This document shows positions 25,594-34,642 of a stretch of 64,000 bases of DNA, piece by piece; position 1 is the stretch's first letter; each line of letters begins with the position of its first letter. The position numbers were made by a program, and so were the translations under genes. The stretch covers positions 1 through 64,000 of the forward strand of contig NZ_SZVO01000019.1 in assembly GCF_005280585.1 (NCBI RefSeq), given 5' to 3'. Below the pieces are notes generated by a model. It did not search any database, was not told where the DNA came from, and saw nothing but the letters and a program-made list of their open reading frames with translations. Source of the DNA: Dyadobacter frigoris (GTDB taxonomy: Bacteria > Bacteroidota > Bacteroidia > Cytophagales > Spirosomataceae).

Positions 25594-26595
25594 TTATTTA
25601 TCTGTCAGGAAATTTAAAAGCGGTTTTATGAATTTGTCAAAATCTTCTATGTGAGGAAGGTGACCGATATCATCCAGAGGAACCAGTTGACTATTTTTTA
25701 TTAAGGTATTTGCCTTTTTTCCAAGTTCGGGATAATTCCCAAGTGTTTTCTGATCTTGTAGAGAGGCCAGATTCTTCCCAACTGAACTCCGGTCTCTCTG
25801 ACCGATAATCAGCAACGTTGGAGATTTGATATTTTGAATTTCATAAATGACGGGTTGCGTCATAATTAAATCGTAAGTCAGCGCAGAGTTCCAGGCGATT
25901 CCTGGATAGTCCTTATTTAAAGTCCATCCTGCGTACAGATTTGCCCAATGGGTATAAGCTTCTTTCCACTTCCCATCGTAATAACTGTTAAGCTGATATG
26001 TTTTTATGGTTTCAAAATTGCTTTTCAATTCTGTGTGATACCATTTGTCAACAGGTTGATAAGGGATTTTTAACTTATAATCTTCCAAACCCAAAGGGTT
26101 AACAAGCACCAGTTTTTCAGCCGTTTCAGGATACATTAAAGTAAAACGCATCGCAACCATCCCACCCATGGAATGTCCCAGAATCGTGGCTGAAGAAATA
26201 TTTAAGGTGTCGAGGATTTTTTTTGTATTTGCCGCCAGCTGCTGAAATGAGTATTGAAAATGCACAGGCTTGGAAGATTTTCCAAAACCAATCTGATCAG
26301 GGATGATGACCCGGAAACCTGACTTTGTTAACGCTTTTGCTGTTTGTTCCCAATACGCGCCATTGAAGTTTTTGCCATGAAGTAACACAATTGTTTTTCC
26401 ATTAGGTTTTTCCGGCAACACGTCCATATAAGCCATTTTTAATTTTTCTCCCTGTAAATCAAGGAGAAGAAATTTAACAGGAAACGGATATTGATAGTTT
26501 TCGAGATTAATGTCCAGATTTCTTAAAGTATCGTTTTGCGCATGTATATGTAATGCCAATAAAAAGCAAACAATGGTAATTAGGGAAGTTTTCAT
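25594..26595 (-). CDS. Secreted alpha/beta-hydrolase
   Basis: 333 residues with a signal peptide (MKTSLITIVCFLLALHIHAQ) and an alpha/beta-hydrolase fold. VLLHGKNFNG gives the oxyanion strand, GHSMGGM the nucleophile elbow serine, GQRDRSSVG a likely acid and DDIGHLPH the catalytic histidine. It acts in the periplasm, probably as an esterase or C-C hydrolase; the substrate is unknown. Its start lies 18 bp after the terminator of the MFS gene upstream, leaving little room for its own promoter. Confidence 0.85.
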   Translation of the reverse strand: MKTSLITIVCFLLALHIHAQNDTLRNLDINLENYQYPFPVKFLLLDLQGEKLKMAYMDVLPEKPNGKTIVLLHGKNFNGAYWEQTAKALTKSGFRVIIPDQIGFGKSSKPVHFQYSFQQLAANTKKILDTLNISSATILGHSMGGMVAMRFTLMYPETAEKLVLVNPLGLEDYKLKIPYQPVDKWYHTELKSNFETIKTYQLNSYYDGKWKEAYTHWANLYAGWTLNKDYPGIAWNSALTYDLIMTQPVIYEIQNIKSPTLLIIGQRDRSSVGKNLASLQDQKTLGNYPELGKKANTLIKNSQLVPLDDIGHLPHIEDFDKFIKPLLNFLTDK

Positions 26596-26612
26596 AATTG
26601 GAAAATAAAAAA

Positions 26613-26642
26613 AGCCAGGATGACTAAGTCATTATCCTGGCT
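26613..26642 (-). terminator. Terminator of the YbjJ-like MFS gene
   Basis: AGCCAGGAT (26613-26621) pairs with 26634-26642, with a further GACT/AGTC pairing inside, and is followed on the minus strand by a T7 run and TATTTT. It sits 18 bp before the hydrolase start. Confidence 0.82.
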
Positions 26643-26685
26643 AATAAAAATGTACCAATCTATATTGAAACCTGTTCAATCCAAA

Positions 26686-27849
26686 TTATTGGATCAGTTT
26701 CGCTTTGGAAGATAAAAGTGTCGTACAAAAAGCTAACATAGCTACAACTGCAAATGAGAAACGAAGATCAGCCATCTGTGCTACGATCCCGATCAGTGGA
26801 GGCCCGATAAGGAAACCAATAAAACTGATCGAAGAAACGGCTGCCAAAGCCATTCCGGCAGACATCGTTGTTGATCTTCCGGCTGCGCTATATACAAGCG
26901 GAACAACCGATGAAACTCCAAAACCTACAAGTAATAAACCGAAAGTTGCAGTTGCCATGTAAGGTAACAAAACTGCAATTCCTAAACCACCGGCCATAAG
27001 TAAGCCACTGATTTGAAGCATTTTCTTTCTTCCGATTTTATTAGCAAGCCAGTCACCAGCGAAACGTCCGCCTGTCATTGTCCCCATAAAAGCAACGTAT
27101 CCCATTGTTTTCATGGATGCCGGAACTTTTACAACCTCCATGAAATATACACCAGACCAGTCAAACATAGCACCTTCACAAACCATGGCACAAAATCCGA
27201 TCAGACCAAGCATCAAAAGATCACGGTCCGGTTTTACAAACATGGGCTGCTCTTCATCACTATTTTTCTCGCTGTCAGGCATTGTATGCTTGTAGGCTGT
27301 AAATATGATGGCAAAAGCAATAACCGCAATTACCATAAAATGGATTTGTGGCGGAATATTTATTGATATGAAAAAAGTACCGATCATCGCACTTACAAAT
27401 CCCGCAAGGCTCCAAAGTCCGTGGAAAGAAGCCATGATGGATTTGCCATAAACCTGTTCCACCGCAACAGCTTGTGTATTTACAGCAATGTTACAAAGGT
27501 TTCCCCAAAGTCCGAAAGAGAAAAGAACAATGACGAGTTGTTCCGTTCTGGTTGCAAAACCGATGAAGGTTAAAGTAATAGCATAAAGAATAGCTCCGAA
27601 AAGTACCATCTTTTTACTGCCGTATTTCGTAACCATCCAGCCCGATACAGGCAAACTCGCCATCAGTCCAAGTGGTAAAGCAAGTAATACTGTTCCCAAA
27701 CCGCCTTCGGTCAGGTGCAGCATGTTTTTAATATCCGGAATGCGGCTAGCCCAGGCAGCGAAACTTAATCCCTGAACAAAGAAAAAAGCAGCAACGGCCA
27801 TCCGGAGATATTTTTTTGACTGCGAGGGTGCTAAAATTGAATATGACAT
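26686..27849 (-). CDS. MFS transporter, YbjJ-like
   Basis: 387 residues with about twelve membrane helices. FFFVQGLSFAAWASRIPDIK at the start and the loop KYGSKKM after helix 2 match the YbjJ-like branch of the major facilitator superfamily, and KIGRKKM in the second half is the repeated loop. Solutes of this branch are poorly known. A 9-bp inverted repeat (27879-27887 / 27902-27910) lies in its leader. Confidence 0.85.
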   Translation of the reverse strand: MSYSILAPSQSKKYLRMAVAAFFFVQGLSFAAWASRIPDIKNMLHLTEGGLGTVLLALPLGLMASLPVSGWMVTKYGSKKMVLFGAILYAITLTFIGFATRTEQLVIVLFSFGLWGNLCNIAVNTQAVAVEQVYGKSIMASFHGLWSLAGFVSAMIGTFFISINIPPQIHFMVIAVIAFAIIFTAYKHTMPDSEKNSDEEQPMFVKPDRDLLMLGLIGFCAMVCEGAMFDWSGVYFMEVVKVPASMKTMGYVAFMGTMTGGRFAGDWLANKIGRKKMLQISGLLMAGGLGIAVLLPYMATATFGLLLVGFGVSSVVPLVYSAAGRSTTMSAGMALAAVSSISFIGFLIGPPLIGIVAQMADLRFSFAVVAMLAFCTTLLSSKAKLIQ

Positions 27850-28177
27850 AGGTATTAGAGTTGCTCTGTGATTTTCTTAAATGTTATTGGATAGAAAAAA
27901 TATAACATTTCACAGAATTTATTAATTTCTTTATGGTGTTAAATTGACCGGGCCCAAAACTAAAATTGCCTCTGGTTGATATAAAAACAATATCTGTTCA
28001 AATAACATTCCATTAATTTGTATTATTTCAATAATAATAAAAAGCAGTTATTGTATTTATTGAAGAATTTAAAATTTTTCTGAACGATTTTTTTCAAAAG
28101 CCACTAAGAAATTAAAAGACAACAAAAAAAAGCCGGCGCTAGAAGCACCGGCTTTTCAGTTTTTAGTTTGAAGTATA
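27850..28177. other. Intergenic region with MFS leader repeat
   Basis: No gene is seen. It holds AAATGTTAT (27879-27887) and its inverted copy (27902-27910), 30 bp before the MFS start. TAGTTTTG on the minus strand (27962-27955) is a possible -7 element. The terminator of the next gene is at 28128-28156. The rest is AT-rich without recognisable structure. Confidence 0.5.
28128..28156 (-). terminator. Terminator of the small secreted protein gene
   Basis: AAAAGCCGG (28128-28136) pairs with 28148-28156, with AGC/GCT pairing inside. On the minus strand a run of T follows. It is 21 bp after the stop codon. Confidence 0.85.
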
Positions 28178-28597
28178 TTAATCGACAGTAAGGTAACCTA
28201 AGGTGTCGGTTTTGCTTTTCAAGTTTGCCACTTCTGATGAAGTGCTGCGCTCAGCAATATTTGGTGTTTTATAATTCCTTGGTGAAATAAGCGGATTGAT
28301 GTCAACAGCTTCCTTTTTGTACGTTCTTGTAACAACAAGCGGGGTTGCACGTGGCGCATACTTGGGCGTTGTGCTCACATAGCGGGTGTTCTGCTGTTTG
28401 CTGTATGACTCAATTGTATTAATATTTGAAACAACAATTCCGTCATTTTTCAAAGCTTTCGCCTTGGCAGCTTTATTAGGATGTTTATAGTTGTGCGTTG
28501 ACATTCCTGGATCAACAATGCTGGATTGCGCATAAACTGAACCGGAAATAAAACCTGATATAATTATTGCGGCGGATATTAAGAATGATTTTCTCAT
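28178..28597 (-). CDS. Small secreted protein with an internal repeat
   Basis: 139 residues with a clear signal peptide (MRKSFLISAAIIISGFISGSVYAQ). The mature part has two related units, DPGMSTHNYKHPNKAAK and NPLISPRNYKTPNIAER, separated by about 60 residues. I do not recognise a family; it is presumably periplasmic or surface-exposed. Its leader carries a strong hairpin ending 7 nt before the start codon, which suggests post-transcriptional control. Confidence 0.6.
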   Translation of the reverse strand: MRKSFLISAAIIISGFISGSVYAQSSIVDPGMSTHNYKHPNKAAKAKALKNDGIVVSNINTIESYSKQQNTRYVSTTPKYAPRATPLVVTRTYKKEAVDINPLISPRNYKTPNIAERSTSSEVANLKSKTDTLGYLTVD

Positions 28598-28911
28598 GAT
28601 ATGGGATGTTTATTGGATTAATGAACAACAATCGCCAAAGGATCAATCGCAATAAACATCAAATTTCAGAGAGTTCTAAATCATGAAAAAACCGTCATTT
28701 TTGGAGAAATTTACAAATTGCATATCAAAATAATGATAGAATTGAGAGAAAAGTGCTAATCAAGAAATATTATGTTTCAAAACAATATGTGATTGCCGAA
28801 AAAACTGAAATTTATTAGAATGAAGGGAAAATATGCACTTACTTAAAACTTTTTATTTAATGTAAATTTTAATCAGTTTCTAATATTTGACATTAAAATT
28901 GTATTAAAAAT
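28598..28911. other. Intergenic region, no gene seen
   Basis: Apart from the leader hairpin at 28605-28660 I see only AT-rich DNA between the small secreted protein gene and the end of the bestrophin gene. Confidence 0.5.
28605..28660 (-). promoter_or_regulatory. Leader hairpin just upstream of the small secreted protein
   Basis: GATGTTTATTG (28605-28615) is perfectly inverted at 28650-28660. With one bulged base the stem extends by GATT/AATC (28616-28619 / 28645-28648), around a 25-nt loop. In the mRNA the 3' arm ends 7 nt before the ATG, covering the ribosome-binding area. There is no T-run, so a terminator is unlikely. Confidence 0.5.
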
Positions 28912-29793
28912 CTATTTCAACAACGCGTTTGCTGAAAGCTGAATTCCTGCACAAATCCTATCAATTGGCAAATCATTTGCGTCTTCTCCAAAGGGATCTT
29001 CAATTTCTTCGGCAATAACTTCCAGGCTTGCCAGGATATAAAATACAAACATTACAAACGGTATCACCAGAAAATGCAGGCTGAAAACGTAGCCGATTGG
29101 CAATGTTATACAGTATATGAAGATGAATTTTTTGATAAATGAACTGTAAGATAAAGGAATGGGCGTATTTTTTATGCGCTCGCAAGCACCACAAACATTT
29201 GTAAAAGTTTCTAATTCTACATTTAGTACTAAGAGATGCTCGGGGAGGATAAACCCTTTTCGTTGTAATTCAACGGATTTACTGAACAAAGCCGCCGCGA
29301 TCTGATTTGGAATATGGTCCTCTAAATGTAAATCAGATAGTTTGAATGTGGAAGTCTCGGTAAAACTTTCGGAAAGGAAATGGCCTCTCAAATGATTTTT
29401 AAAAGCAAAAGCATAATTGGGAATCATAAGTCGAAAAAACTCCCGTGCTTCTTCATTTTCTTTATCAACCAATGAATTTATTTTTAAGGCAAGATTTCGG
29501 CTGCAATTCATTAGCGCGCCCCATTGTCTTCTACCTTCCCACCAGCGGTCATACGCCGTATTTGTCCGGAAAACCAGTAGCATAGAAATAACAAAGCCAA
29601 GCAAGGAATGCATCAGGGAAATATTTTTCAAATCCGTGTTTTCACCAATGCGCCAAACTTTAAGGATTAAATAGGACAGGATGGTAGTGTAAACCATGAT
29701 AGTTAAGATCAATGGCATCAATTTCCTGACCGTATCCGCTTTCTGAAAATAGAATATGTATTTAAACCATTCTTTTGGATTGTAATCAATCAT
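28912..29793 (-). CDS. Bestrophin-family (YneE/UPF0187) channel protein
   Basis: The 293-residue protein shows the bacterial bestrophin pattern: the start YNPKEWFKYIF, a helix LLGFVISMLLVFRTNTAYDRWWEGRRQWG (the highly conserved family core, quoted in part) and later FVMFVFYILASLEVIAEEIEDPFGEDANDLP. Bacterial homologues form pentameric cation or anion channels. It overlaps the exonuclease gene upstream by 4 bp, so both are co-translated, although no functional link is evident. Confidence 0.9.
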   Translation of the reverse strand: MIDYNPKEWFKYIFYFQKADTVRKLMPLILTIMVYTTILSYLILKVWRIGENTDLKNISLMHSLLGFVISMLLVFRTNTAYDRWWEGRRQWGALMNCSRNLALKINSLVDKENEEAREFFRLMIPNYAFAFKNHLRGHFLSESFTETSTFKLSDLHLEDHIPNQIAAALFSKSVELQRKGFILPEHLLVLNVELETFTNVCGACERIKNTPIPLSYSSFIKKFIFIYCITLPIGYVFSLHFLVIPFVMFVFYILASLEVIAEEIEDPFGEDANDLPIDRICAGIQLSANALLK

Positions 29794-30377
29794 ACCAGTT
29801 TTACCTTATCTATCAGTTTAAAGAATTCCTTAAAACAACGCGCTGTTAATTGTGCATCTTCCAGTGCATTGTGCGTTTCATCCTCTCTTTCAAAACCAAA
29901 ATAACCTGAAACCGAACCAAGGCTTAACGAACGAGGAACGGATTGTCCGTTCTTTTCCAGAATTTTGAAGAAAAGATAGGAGACAGTATGTAAGTCAATT
30001 TGTTTGTTAGAAAACGGCCAATTAATCTTTTCATTCCGATACGCGAAACGGAGGAAATTGATATCATACACAACACTTTGGCCACAAATAATTACGTTTG
30101 AAAGGTTTGGTTTGCCGGAATTTAGTTTTTTGATCCATTTTTCAAATTCCGGAATTACATCAAACATCATAGGTGCATCTTCCAGATCGTCAATTGAAAG
30201 TCCATGTACTTCTTCCGATTTTGCGGTAAAGGCTTCTTCATTTTCAGGATAAACGTTTTGAAGATAAGTTCCCATCGAATGCCACTGATCGTCAAAGAAT
30301 TCAGCCCCGATTTGTATTATTTCATTCCAGCCTGGCTCCGGGCCGGTCATCTCGATATCTAGTACAAGGAAGGGCAT
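29790..30377 (-). CDS. DEDD-type 3'-5' exonuclease
   Basis: The 195-residue protein is a DnaQ-like exonuclease. Exo I is LDIEMTGPE (D7, E9), Exo II contains YDINFLRFAY, and Exo III is THNALEDAQLTARCF with the H-x4-D arrangement. It would remove nucleotides from DNA or RNA 3' ends. The lack of a polymerase-binding tail suggests a stand-alone enzyme. Its promoter region is shared with nspC, with overlapping opposed -7 elements. Confidence 0.88.
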   Translation of the reverse strand: MPFLVLDIEMTGPEPGWNEIIQIGAEFFDDQWHSMGTYLQNVYPENEEAFTAKSEEVHGLSIDDLEDAPMMFDVIPEFEKWIKKLNSGKPNLSNVIICGQSVVYDINFLRFAYRNEKINWPFSNKQIDLHTVSYLFFKILEKNGQSVPRSLSLGSVSGYFGFEREDETHNALEDAQLTARCFKEFFKLIDKVKLV

Positions 30378-30438
30378 AGTTCTATATTATTAATTTGAAA
30401 TGAAAAACGTAAAATGCAATTTTCGCAAACCAATCTTT

Positions 30439-30458
30439 TACTTTTGTACGCAAATGTA
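30439..30458. promoter_or_regulatory. Overlapping opposed -7 elements between exonuclease and nspC
   Basis: TACTTTTG (30439-30446, plus strand, for nspC) and TACATTTG on the minus strand (30458-30451, for the exonuclease) are separated by TACG. Together they form a near-perfect 20-bp palindrome. Confidence 0.5.
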
Positions 30459-30508
30459 AATAAACATTGCTTTTAGCTCATTGATTCATCGCTCATTTGT
30501 TGATAAAA

Positions 30509-31666
30509 ATGCCAATCGATTACACAAATATCCCGTCTCCCTGTTTTGTTTTAGAGGAAGAATTACTCAGAAAAAACCTTCAATTAATAGATAACGTGCA
30601 GAAGGCCGCCGGCTGCAAAATTATTCTTGCGCTCAAAGGTTTCTCAATGTACAGTGCTTTTCCTATTGTAAAAGAATATTTAAGCGGTGCTACGGCGAGC
30701 TCATTAAATGAAGTAAAACTGATCAATGATTTCATGGGATATCCGGCACATACCTACATGCCAGCTTACCTTGATAATGAATTTACCGAAATTATGGAAC
30801 GCAGCAGTTTCATTACTTTCAATTCGTTCAGTCAGTGGGAACGTTTTAAAGAACGAGTTGAGGATTTTAAACTAAATAATCCTGATCATCTTTTATCCTG
30901 TGGAATCCGTGTGAATCCGCAGTATTCCGAAGTGGAAACGGATATGTACAATCCGTGTGTTCCGGGTTCACGTTTGGGCGTGACACGAGATAAATTGCCG
31001 GATACTTTGCCTGACGGAATCGACGGAATCCATTTTCATTCCCTTTGTGAAAATGATTCTTACACATTAGAAAGAACGTTGGAAGCCTTGGAAACCCGTT
31101 TTGCAGATTTATTACATCAGGCAAAATGGCTGAATATGGGCGGCGGACATTTGATGACAAGAGAAGGATATGATACTGAAAAACTTATTGATCTTGTTCA
31201 GAAAATCCGTGCTAAATATAATATTGAAGTAATTCTGGAACCCGGTTCTGCTATTGCGTGGAGGACTGGAGAATTAGTTACAACAGTTTTGGATGTTATG
31301 GACAGCCAGGGAATTGATGTAGCAATTCTGGATACGTCGTTTGCAGCGCATATGCCTGATACTTTGGAAATGCCTTACAAACCCGTTATTCGTGGCGCTT
31401 TTCATGAAGCCCAACGGGGAAAACCAACATACAGAATGGGAGGGATGACTTGTCTCGCAGGTGATTTTATAGGGGATTATTCTTTTGATAAACCGCTGGA
31501 AATAGGTGATCAGATTATTTTTGAAGATATGATCCATTATACTATGGTAAAAACGACAACATTTAACGGCGTTAACCTTCCTTCCATTGGTATCTGGCAA
31601 AAAAACGAAACTTTTAGATTAATCAGGTCTTTCGGATACGAAAGCTTCAAAGATCGTTTATCATAG
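30509..31666 (+). CDS. nspC: Carboxynorspermidine decarboxylase
   Basis: 385 residues from the ATG at 30509; two TTG codons upstream are less likely. It is a fold-type III PLP decarboxylase. The PLP lysine is in ILALKGFSMYS, the Gly-rich phosphate site is LNMGGGHLMT, and the C-terminal GMTCLAGDFIGDY carries the catalytic Cys and Asp. The enzyme makes norspermidine or spermidine from the carboxy-precursor in the alternative polyamine pathway common in Bacteroidota. Its usual partner, carboxynorspermidine dehydrogenase, is not in the window. Confidence 0.92.
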   Translation: MPIDYTNIPSPCFVLEEELLRKNLQLIDNVQKAAGCKIILALKGFSMYSAFPIVKEYLSGATASSLNEVKLINDFMGYPAHTYMPAYLDNEFTEIMERSSFITFNSFSQWERFKERVEDFKLNNPDHLLSCGIRVNPQYSEVETDMYNPCVPGSRLGVTRDKLPDTLPDGIDGIHFHSLCENDSYTLERTLEALETRFADLLHQAKWLNMGGGHLMTREGYDTEKLIDLVQKIRAKYNIEVILEPGSAIAWRTGELVTTVLDVMDSQGIDVAILDTSFAAHMPDTLEMPYKPVIRGAFHEAQRGKPTYRMGGMTCLAGDFIGDYSFDKPLEIGDQIIFEDMIHYTMVKTTTFNGVNLPSIGIWQKNETFRLIRSFGYESFKDRLS

Positions 31667-31672
31667 GAAAAG

Positions 31673-31715
31673 CTGACCTTACAGGTGTTAACTCCATCTG
31701 TAAGGCCAGTTTTTT
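31673..31715 (+). terminator. Terminator after nspC
   Basis: CTGACCTTACAG (31673-31684) pairs with 31698-31709 with one mismatch and is followed by TTTTTT. It also ends at the stop of the convergent PIG-L gene. Confidence 0.78.
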
Positions 31716-32607
31716 AAGGAAGCATTGGGAATAATTTTCTGATTTCTTCGGTTGTTGGCTGCTTTCCGTATTCACATATCTCAAAAACTTCTGCCTGTTT
31801 TATTAAATCTGCTTTTTCCTTTCCATACCATTTGTCAAGCGAAACTTTAATTTCCGACGTCACTGCGGACCGCTTTTCCATAGCAGCAAACAGCCACTTT
31901 TTACGTTCAACGGTATCTTTCGGAACATTTTCAAGATCCTGATTTGTCCATGGCAGCCATTCATAAAACTGAGAAACGTGAGCATCCAGGCCATTTACTT
32001 TTTGTGGTAAGGCAGCAGTGATATCAATAGCAATGTCTGGTCTGAAAGGATTTGGTTTTTGAAAACGATCCCGGAAATAAAGAAATACCGGATTTTTTCT
32101 CAATGGTGGTACATCACTGGCAATGTTTGGAACGATGACCAGATATGCTGCATCCTGAACAATCACACCCGTATTTCTGTGATCCGGATGATAATCATTT
32201 GTACGGGGCGCAATGACGATATCGGCATTCCATCTTCTTATTTGGCGAATTACTTCCAAACGGTTTTCCAGGGTTGGAAACAATTCACCATCATTATTAT
32301 GCAACACCTCATACTCTATTCCAAAACGTTTTGCAGCTTCCTGTGCCTCTTTCTGACGGCGGTAATAAAGTTTTCCTTCGCTCATAGTTTGATGACCTTT
32401 ATCGCCGTTGGTCAGTGAAACGAATTTTACTTTATGGCCCATAGAAGAATAAATCGTTGCAATGCCGCCAGCGCCTAAATCACAATCGTCCGGATGCGCG
32501 CCGAATACGATGACTCGGATAGGAGCAGAGACTGACATCTTTGTGTTTTGTGCAAAAAGATTGGTTGCAGACAAAATTGCTAAAACAAGTACAAGATATT
32601 TTTTCAT
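31714..32607 (-). CDS. PIG-L/LmbE-family deacetylase, exported
   Basis: 297 residues with a signal peptide (MKKYLVLVLAILSATNLFAQ). GAHPDDCDLGAGG is the zinc-binding HPDD motif and NDYHPDHRNTG supplies the third histidine. Family enzymes remove N-acetyl groups from GlcNAc-containing substrates or related amides. Because it is exported, a cell-envelope or environmental glycan is more likely than a thiol-pathway substrate. It is a single gene. Confidence 0.9.
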   Translation of the reverse strand: MKKYLVLVLAILSATNLFAQNTKMSVSAPIRVIVFGAHPDDCDLGAGGIATIYSSMGHKVKFVSLTNGDKGHQTMSEGKLYYRRQKEAQEAAKRFGIEYEVLHNNDGELFPTLENRLEVIRQIRRWNADIVIAPRTNDYHPDHRNTGVIVQDAAYLVIVPNIASDVPPLRKNPVFLYFRDRFQKPNPFRPDIAIDITAALPQKVNGLDAHVSQFYEWLPWTNQDLENVPKDTVERKKWLFAAMEKRSAVTSEIKVSLDKWYGKEKADLIKQAEVFEICEYGKQPTTEEIRKLFPMLP

Positions 32608-32858
32608 AAATTATTTTTTCGTTAAGAAATGGTTTAGTATATGCTAAAATAGTAATAATAATTTATTTCTGAGAGTCCGTCAGAAAGACGTATAAATTGA
32701 TGGAATTGTATTTTTAGGTTGATAAATAAGGCTAAACACATTCACGGAAATGTTCAAATAATATTTTTTTCATGCTTCATCTTAAAGACTTCCAATCCTT
32801 TACAGCACCGAATAGAAATATTTAAGTGGCAAACGGTAAAAATCTGCCTTTTTTGCTG

Positions 32859-32866
32859 TACTTTTG
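32859..32866 (+). promoter_or_regulatory. -7 element of pyrG
   Basis: TACTTTTG matches TAnnTTTG and lies 33 bp before the ATG at 32900. No convincing -33 element was placed. Confidence 0.5.
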
Positions 32867-32899
32867 TATCCCGTAATCATAGAAAAAAAGCAAAGTCTT

Positions 32900-34546
32900 A
32901 TGGCTTCCAAAGCACGAAAGACCGCTAAGTACATTTTCGTTACGGGCGGTGTTACATCTTCATTAGGTAAAGGGATAATAGCATCTTCTCTTGCTAAATT
33001 GCTGCAAGCCAGAGGGCTTTCAGTTACAATCCAAAAATTCGATCCATACATAAATATTGATCCGGGTACAATGAATCCTTACGAGCATGGCGAATGCTAT
33101 GTAACGGACGATGGTGCTGAAACGGATCTGGATTTAGGTCACTACGAACGTTTTTTAAATGTCAGTACTTCCCAGGCGAACAACGTCACTACGGGAAGGG
33201 TTTATCACAACGTAATCACAGCAGAAAGACGCGGAGATTTTCTTGGTAAAACGGTTCAGGTTGTTCCTCACATCACAGACGAGTTGAAAAGAAATATGAT
33301 GTTGCTGGGCCAAACCGGTGATTATGATATTGTTATCACAGAAATCGGTGGTTGTGTTGGTGATATTGAATCGCTTCCGTTTTTAGAAGCTGTTCGTCAG
33401 ATCAAGTTTGAACTTCAACACAATGACACATTAATTATTCACCTGACGCTTATTCCTTATTTGAATTCGGCAGGAGAATTGAAAACAAAACCGACACAAC
33501 ACTCGGTAAGAATGCTGCAGGAATCAGGTATTCAGCCGGATATTCTGGTTTGTCGTACAGAACATCCTTTACCCATTGAACTTCGTAAAAAAATTGCGTT
33601 GTTCTGTAACGTTCAGGTTAATTCGGTAATTGAAGCAATGGACGCAGATACAATTTATGCTGTTCCATTATTGATGTTAAAAGAAAGATTGGATCAACGT
33701 GCGTTGTATATGCTTGACATATATAATGACAAAGATGTGGATCTCGATGCATGGAAAACTTTCCTGTCGAGACTGAAAAATCCGATTGATGCGATTAAAA
33801 TCGGTCTGGTAGGAAAATATGTAGAGTTACACGATGCTTACAAATCTATTGTTGAATCTTTTATTCACGCTGGTTCTGCCAATGAATGTAAAGTAACTAT
33901 CGAATGGATTCACTCTGAGAGCCTTACGCCTGAGAACGTAGTTGAAAAACTTGCAAATCTGGACGGTGTTCTGGTTGCTCCGGGTTTTGGAGAAAGAGGT
34001 ATTGACGGAAAAATTGAAGCCATTCAGTATGTGCGTGAAAACGGAATTCCTTTCTTCGGAATTTGTCTTGGTATGCAAATGGCGGTTATCGAGTATGCCC
34101 GTAACGTGGTAGGACTTGAAGGCGCGCATTCCGTTGAAATGGATGCTACCACGGAACATCCTGTGATCAATTTAATGGAAGATCAGAAAGATGTTTCTAA
34201 CAAAGGAGGTACAATGCGTCTGGGCGCTTATCCTTGCCGTTTGAAAAAAGATTCTTTGGCAAACCGTATTTACGGAAAACTAAATATCAAAGAACGTCAT
34301 CGTCACCGTTATGAATTCAATAACAAATATCTGAAAGCTTTTGAAGACAAAGGTTTGATGGCTACAGGTATTAATCCGGATAATAATCTGGTTGAAATGG
34401 TTGAGTTACCAGGGCATCCTTTTTATGTTGGTGTACAATTTCACCCTGAATTGAAAAGTACTGTCATGAATCCGCATCCGCTTTTTGTTAATTTCGTTAA
34501 AGCTGCGCTTACTTATTCACTTGAAAAACGGTCTGTTATATCCTGA
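32900..34546 (+). CDS. pyrG: CTP synthase
   Basis: 548 residues from the ATG at 32900 (MASKARKTAKYIFVTGGV); an upstream in-frame ATG at 32864 would start at about the promoter and is rejected. The N-terminal synthetase domain has GGVTSSLGKGI and the conserved FDPYINIDPGTMNP. The C-terminal glutamine amidotransferase has C389 in GICLGMQ and the HPE triad segment in QFHPELKS. It makes CTP from UTP, ATP and glutamine. Length is as expected. Confidence 0.97.
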   Translation: MASKARKTAKYIFVTGGVTSSLGKGIIASSLAKLLQARGLSVTIQKFDPYINIDPGTMNPYEHGECYVTDDGAETDLDLGHYERFLNVSTSQANNVTTGRVYHNVITAERRGDFLGKTVQVVPHITDELKRNMMLLGQTGDYDIVITEIGGCVGDIESLPFLEAVRQIKFELQHNDTLIIHLTLIPYLNSAGELKTKPTQHSVRMLQESGIQPDILVCRTEHPLPIELRKKIALFCNVQVNSVIEAMDADTIYAVPLLMLKERLDQRALYMLDIYNDKDVDLDAWKTFLSRLKNPIDAIKIGLVGKYVELHDAYKSIVESFIHAGSANECKVTIEWIHSESLTPENVVEKLANLDGVLVAPGFGERGIDGKIEAIQYVRENGIPFFGICLGMQMAVIEYARNVVGLEGAHSVEMDATTEHPVINLMEDQKDVSNKGGTMRLGAYPCRLKKDSLANRIYGKLNIKERHRHRYEFNNKYLKAFEDKGLMATGINPDNNLVEMVELPGHPFYVGVQFHPELKSTVMNPHPLFVNFVKAALTYSLEKRSVIS

Positions 34547-34592
34547 TTTGATCTAATCATGTAATCAGGAAAGTCAATCAGGAAAAACTTAT

Positions 34593-34600
34593 TACCTTTG
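34593..34600 (+). promoter_or_regulatory. -7 element of yidC
   Basis: TACCTTTG matches TAnnTTTG, 42 bp before the yidC start, so yidC need not depend on pyrG read-through. Confidence 0.45.
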
Positions 34601-34642
34601 CCCTCCTGATGGGGCAATATCTTCAATAATTTTTAGTTAAGA

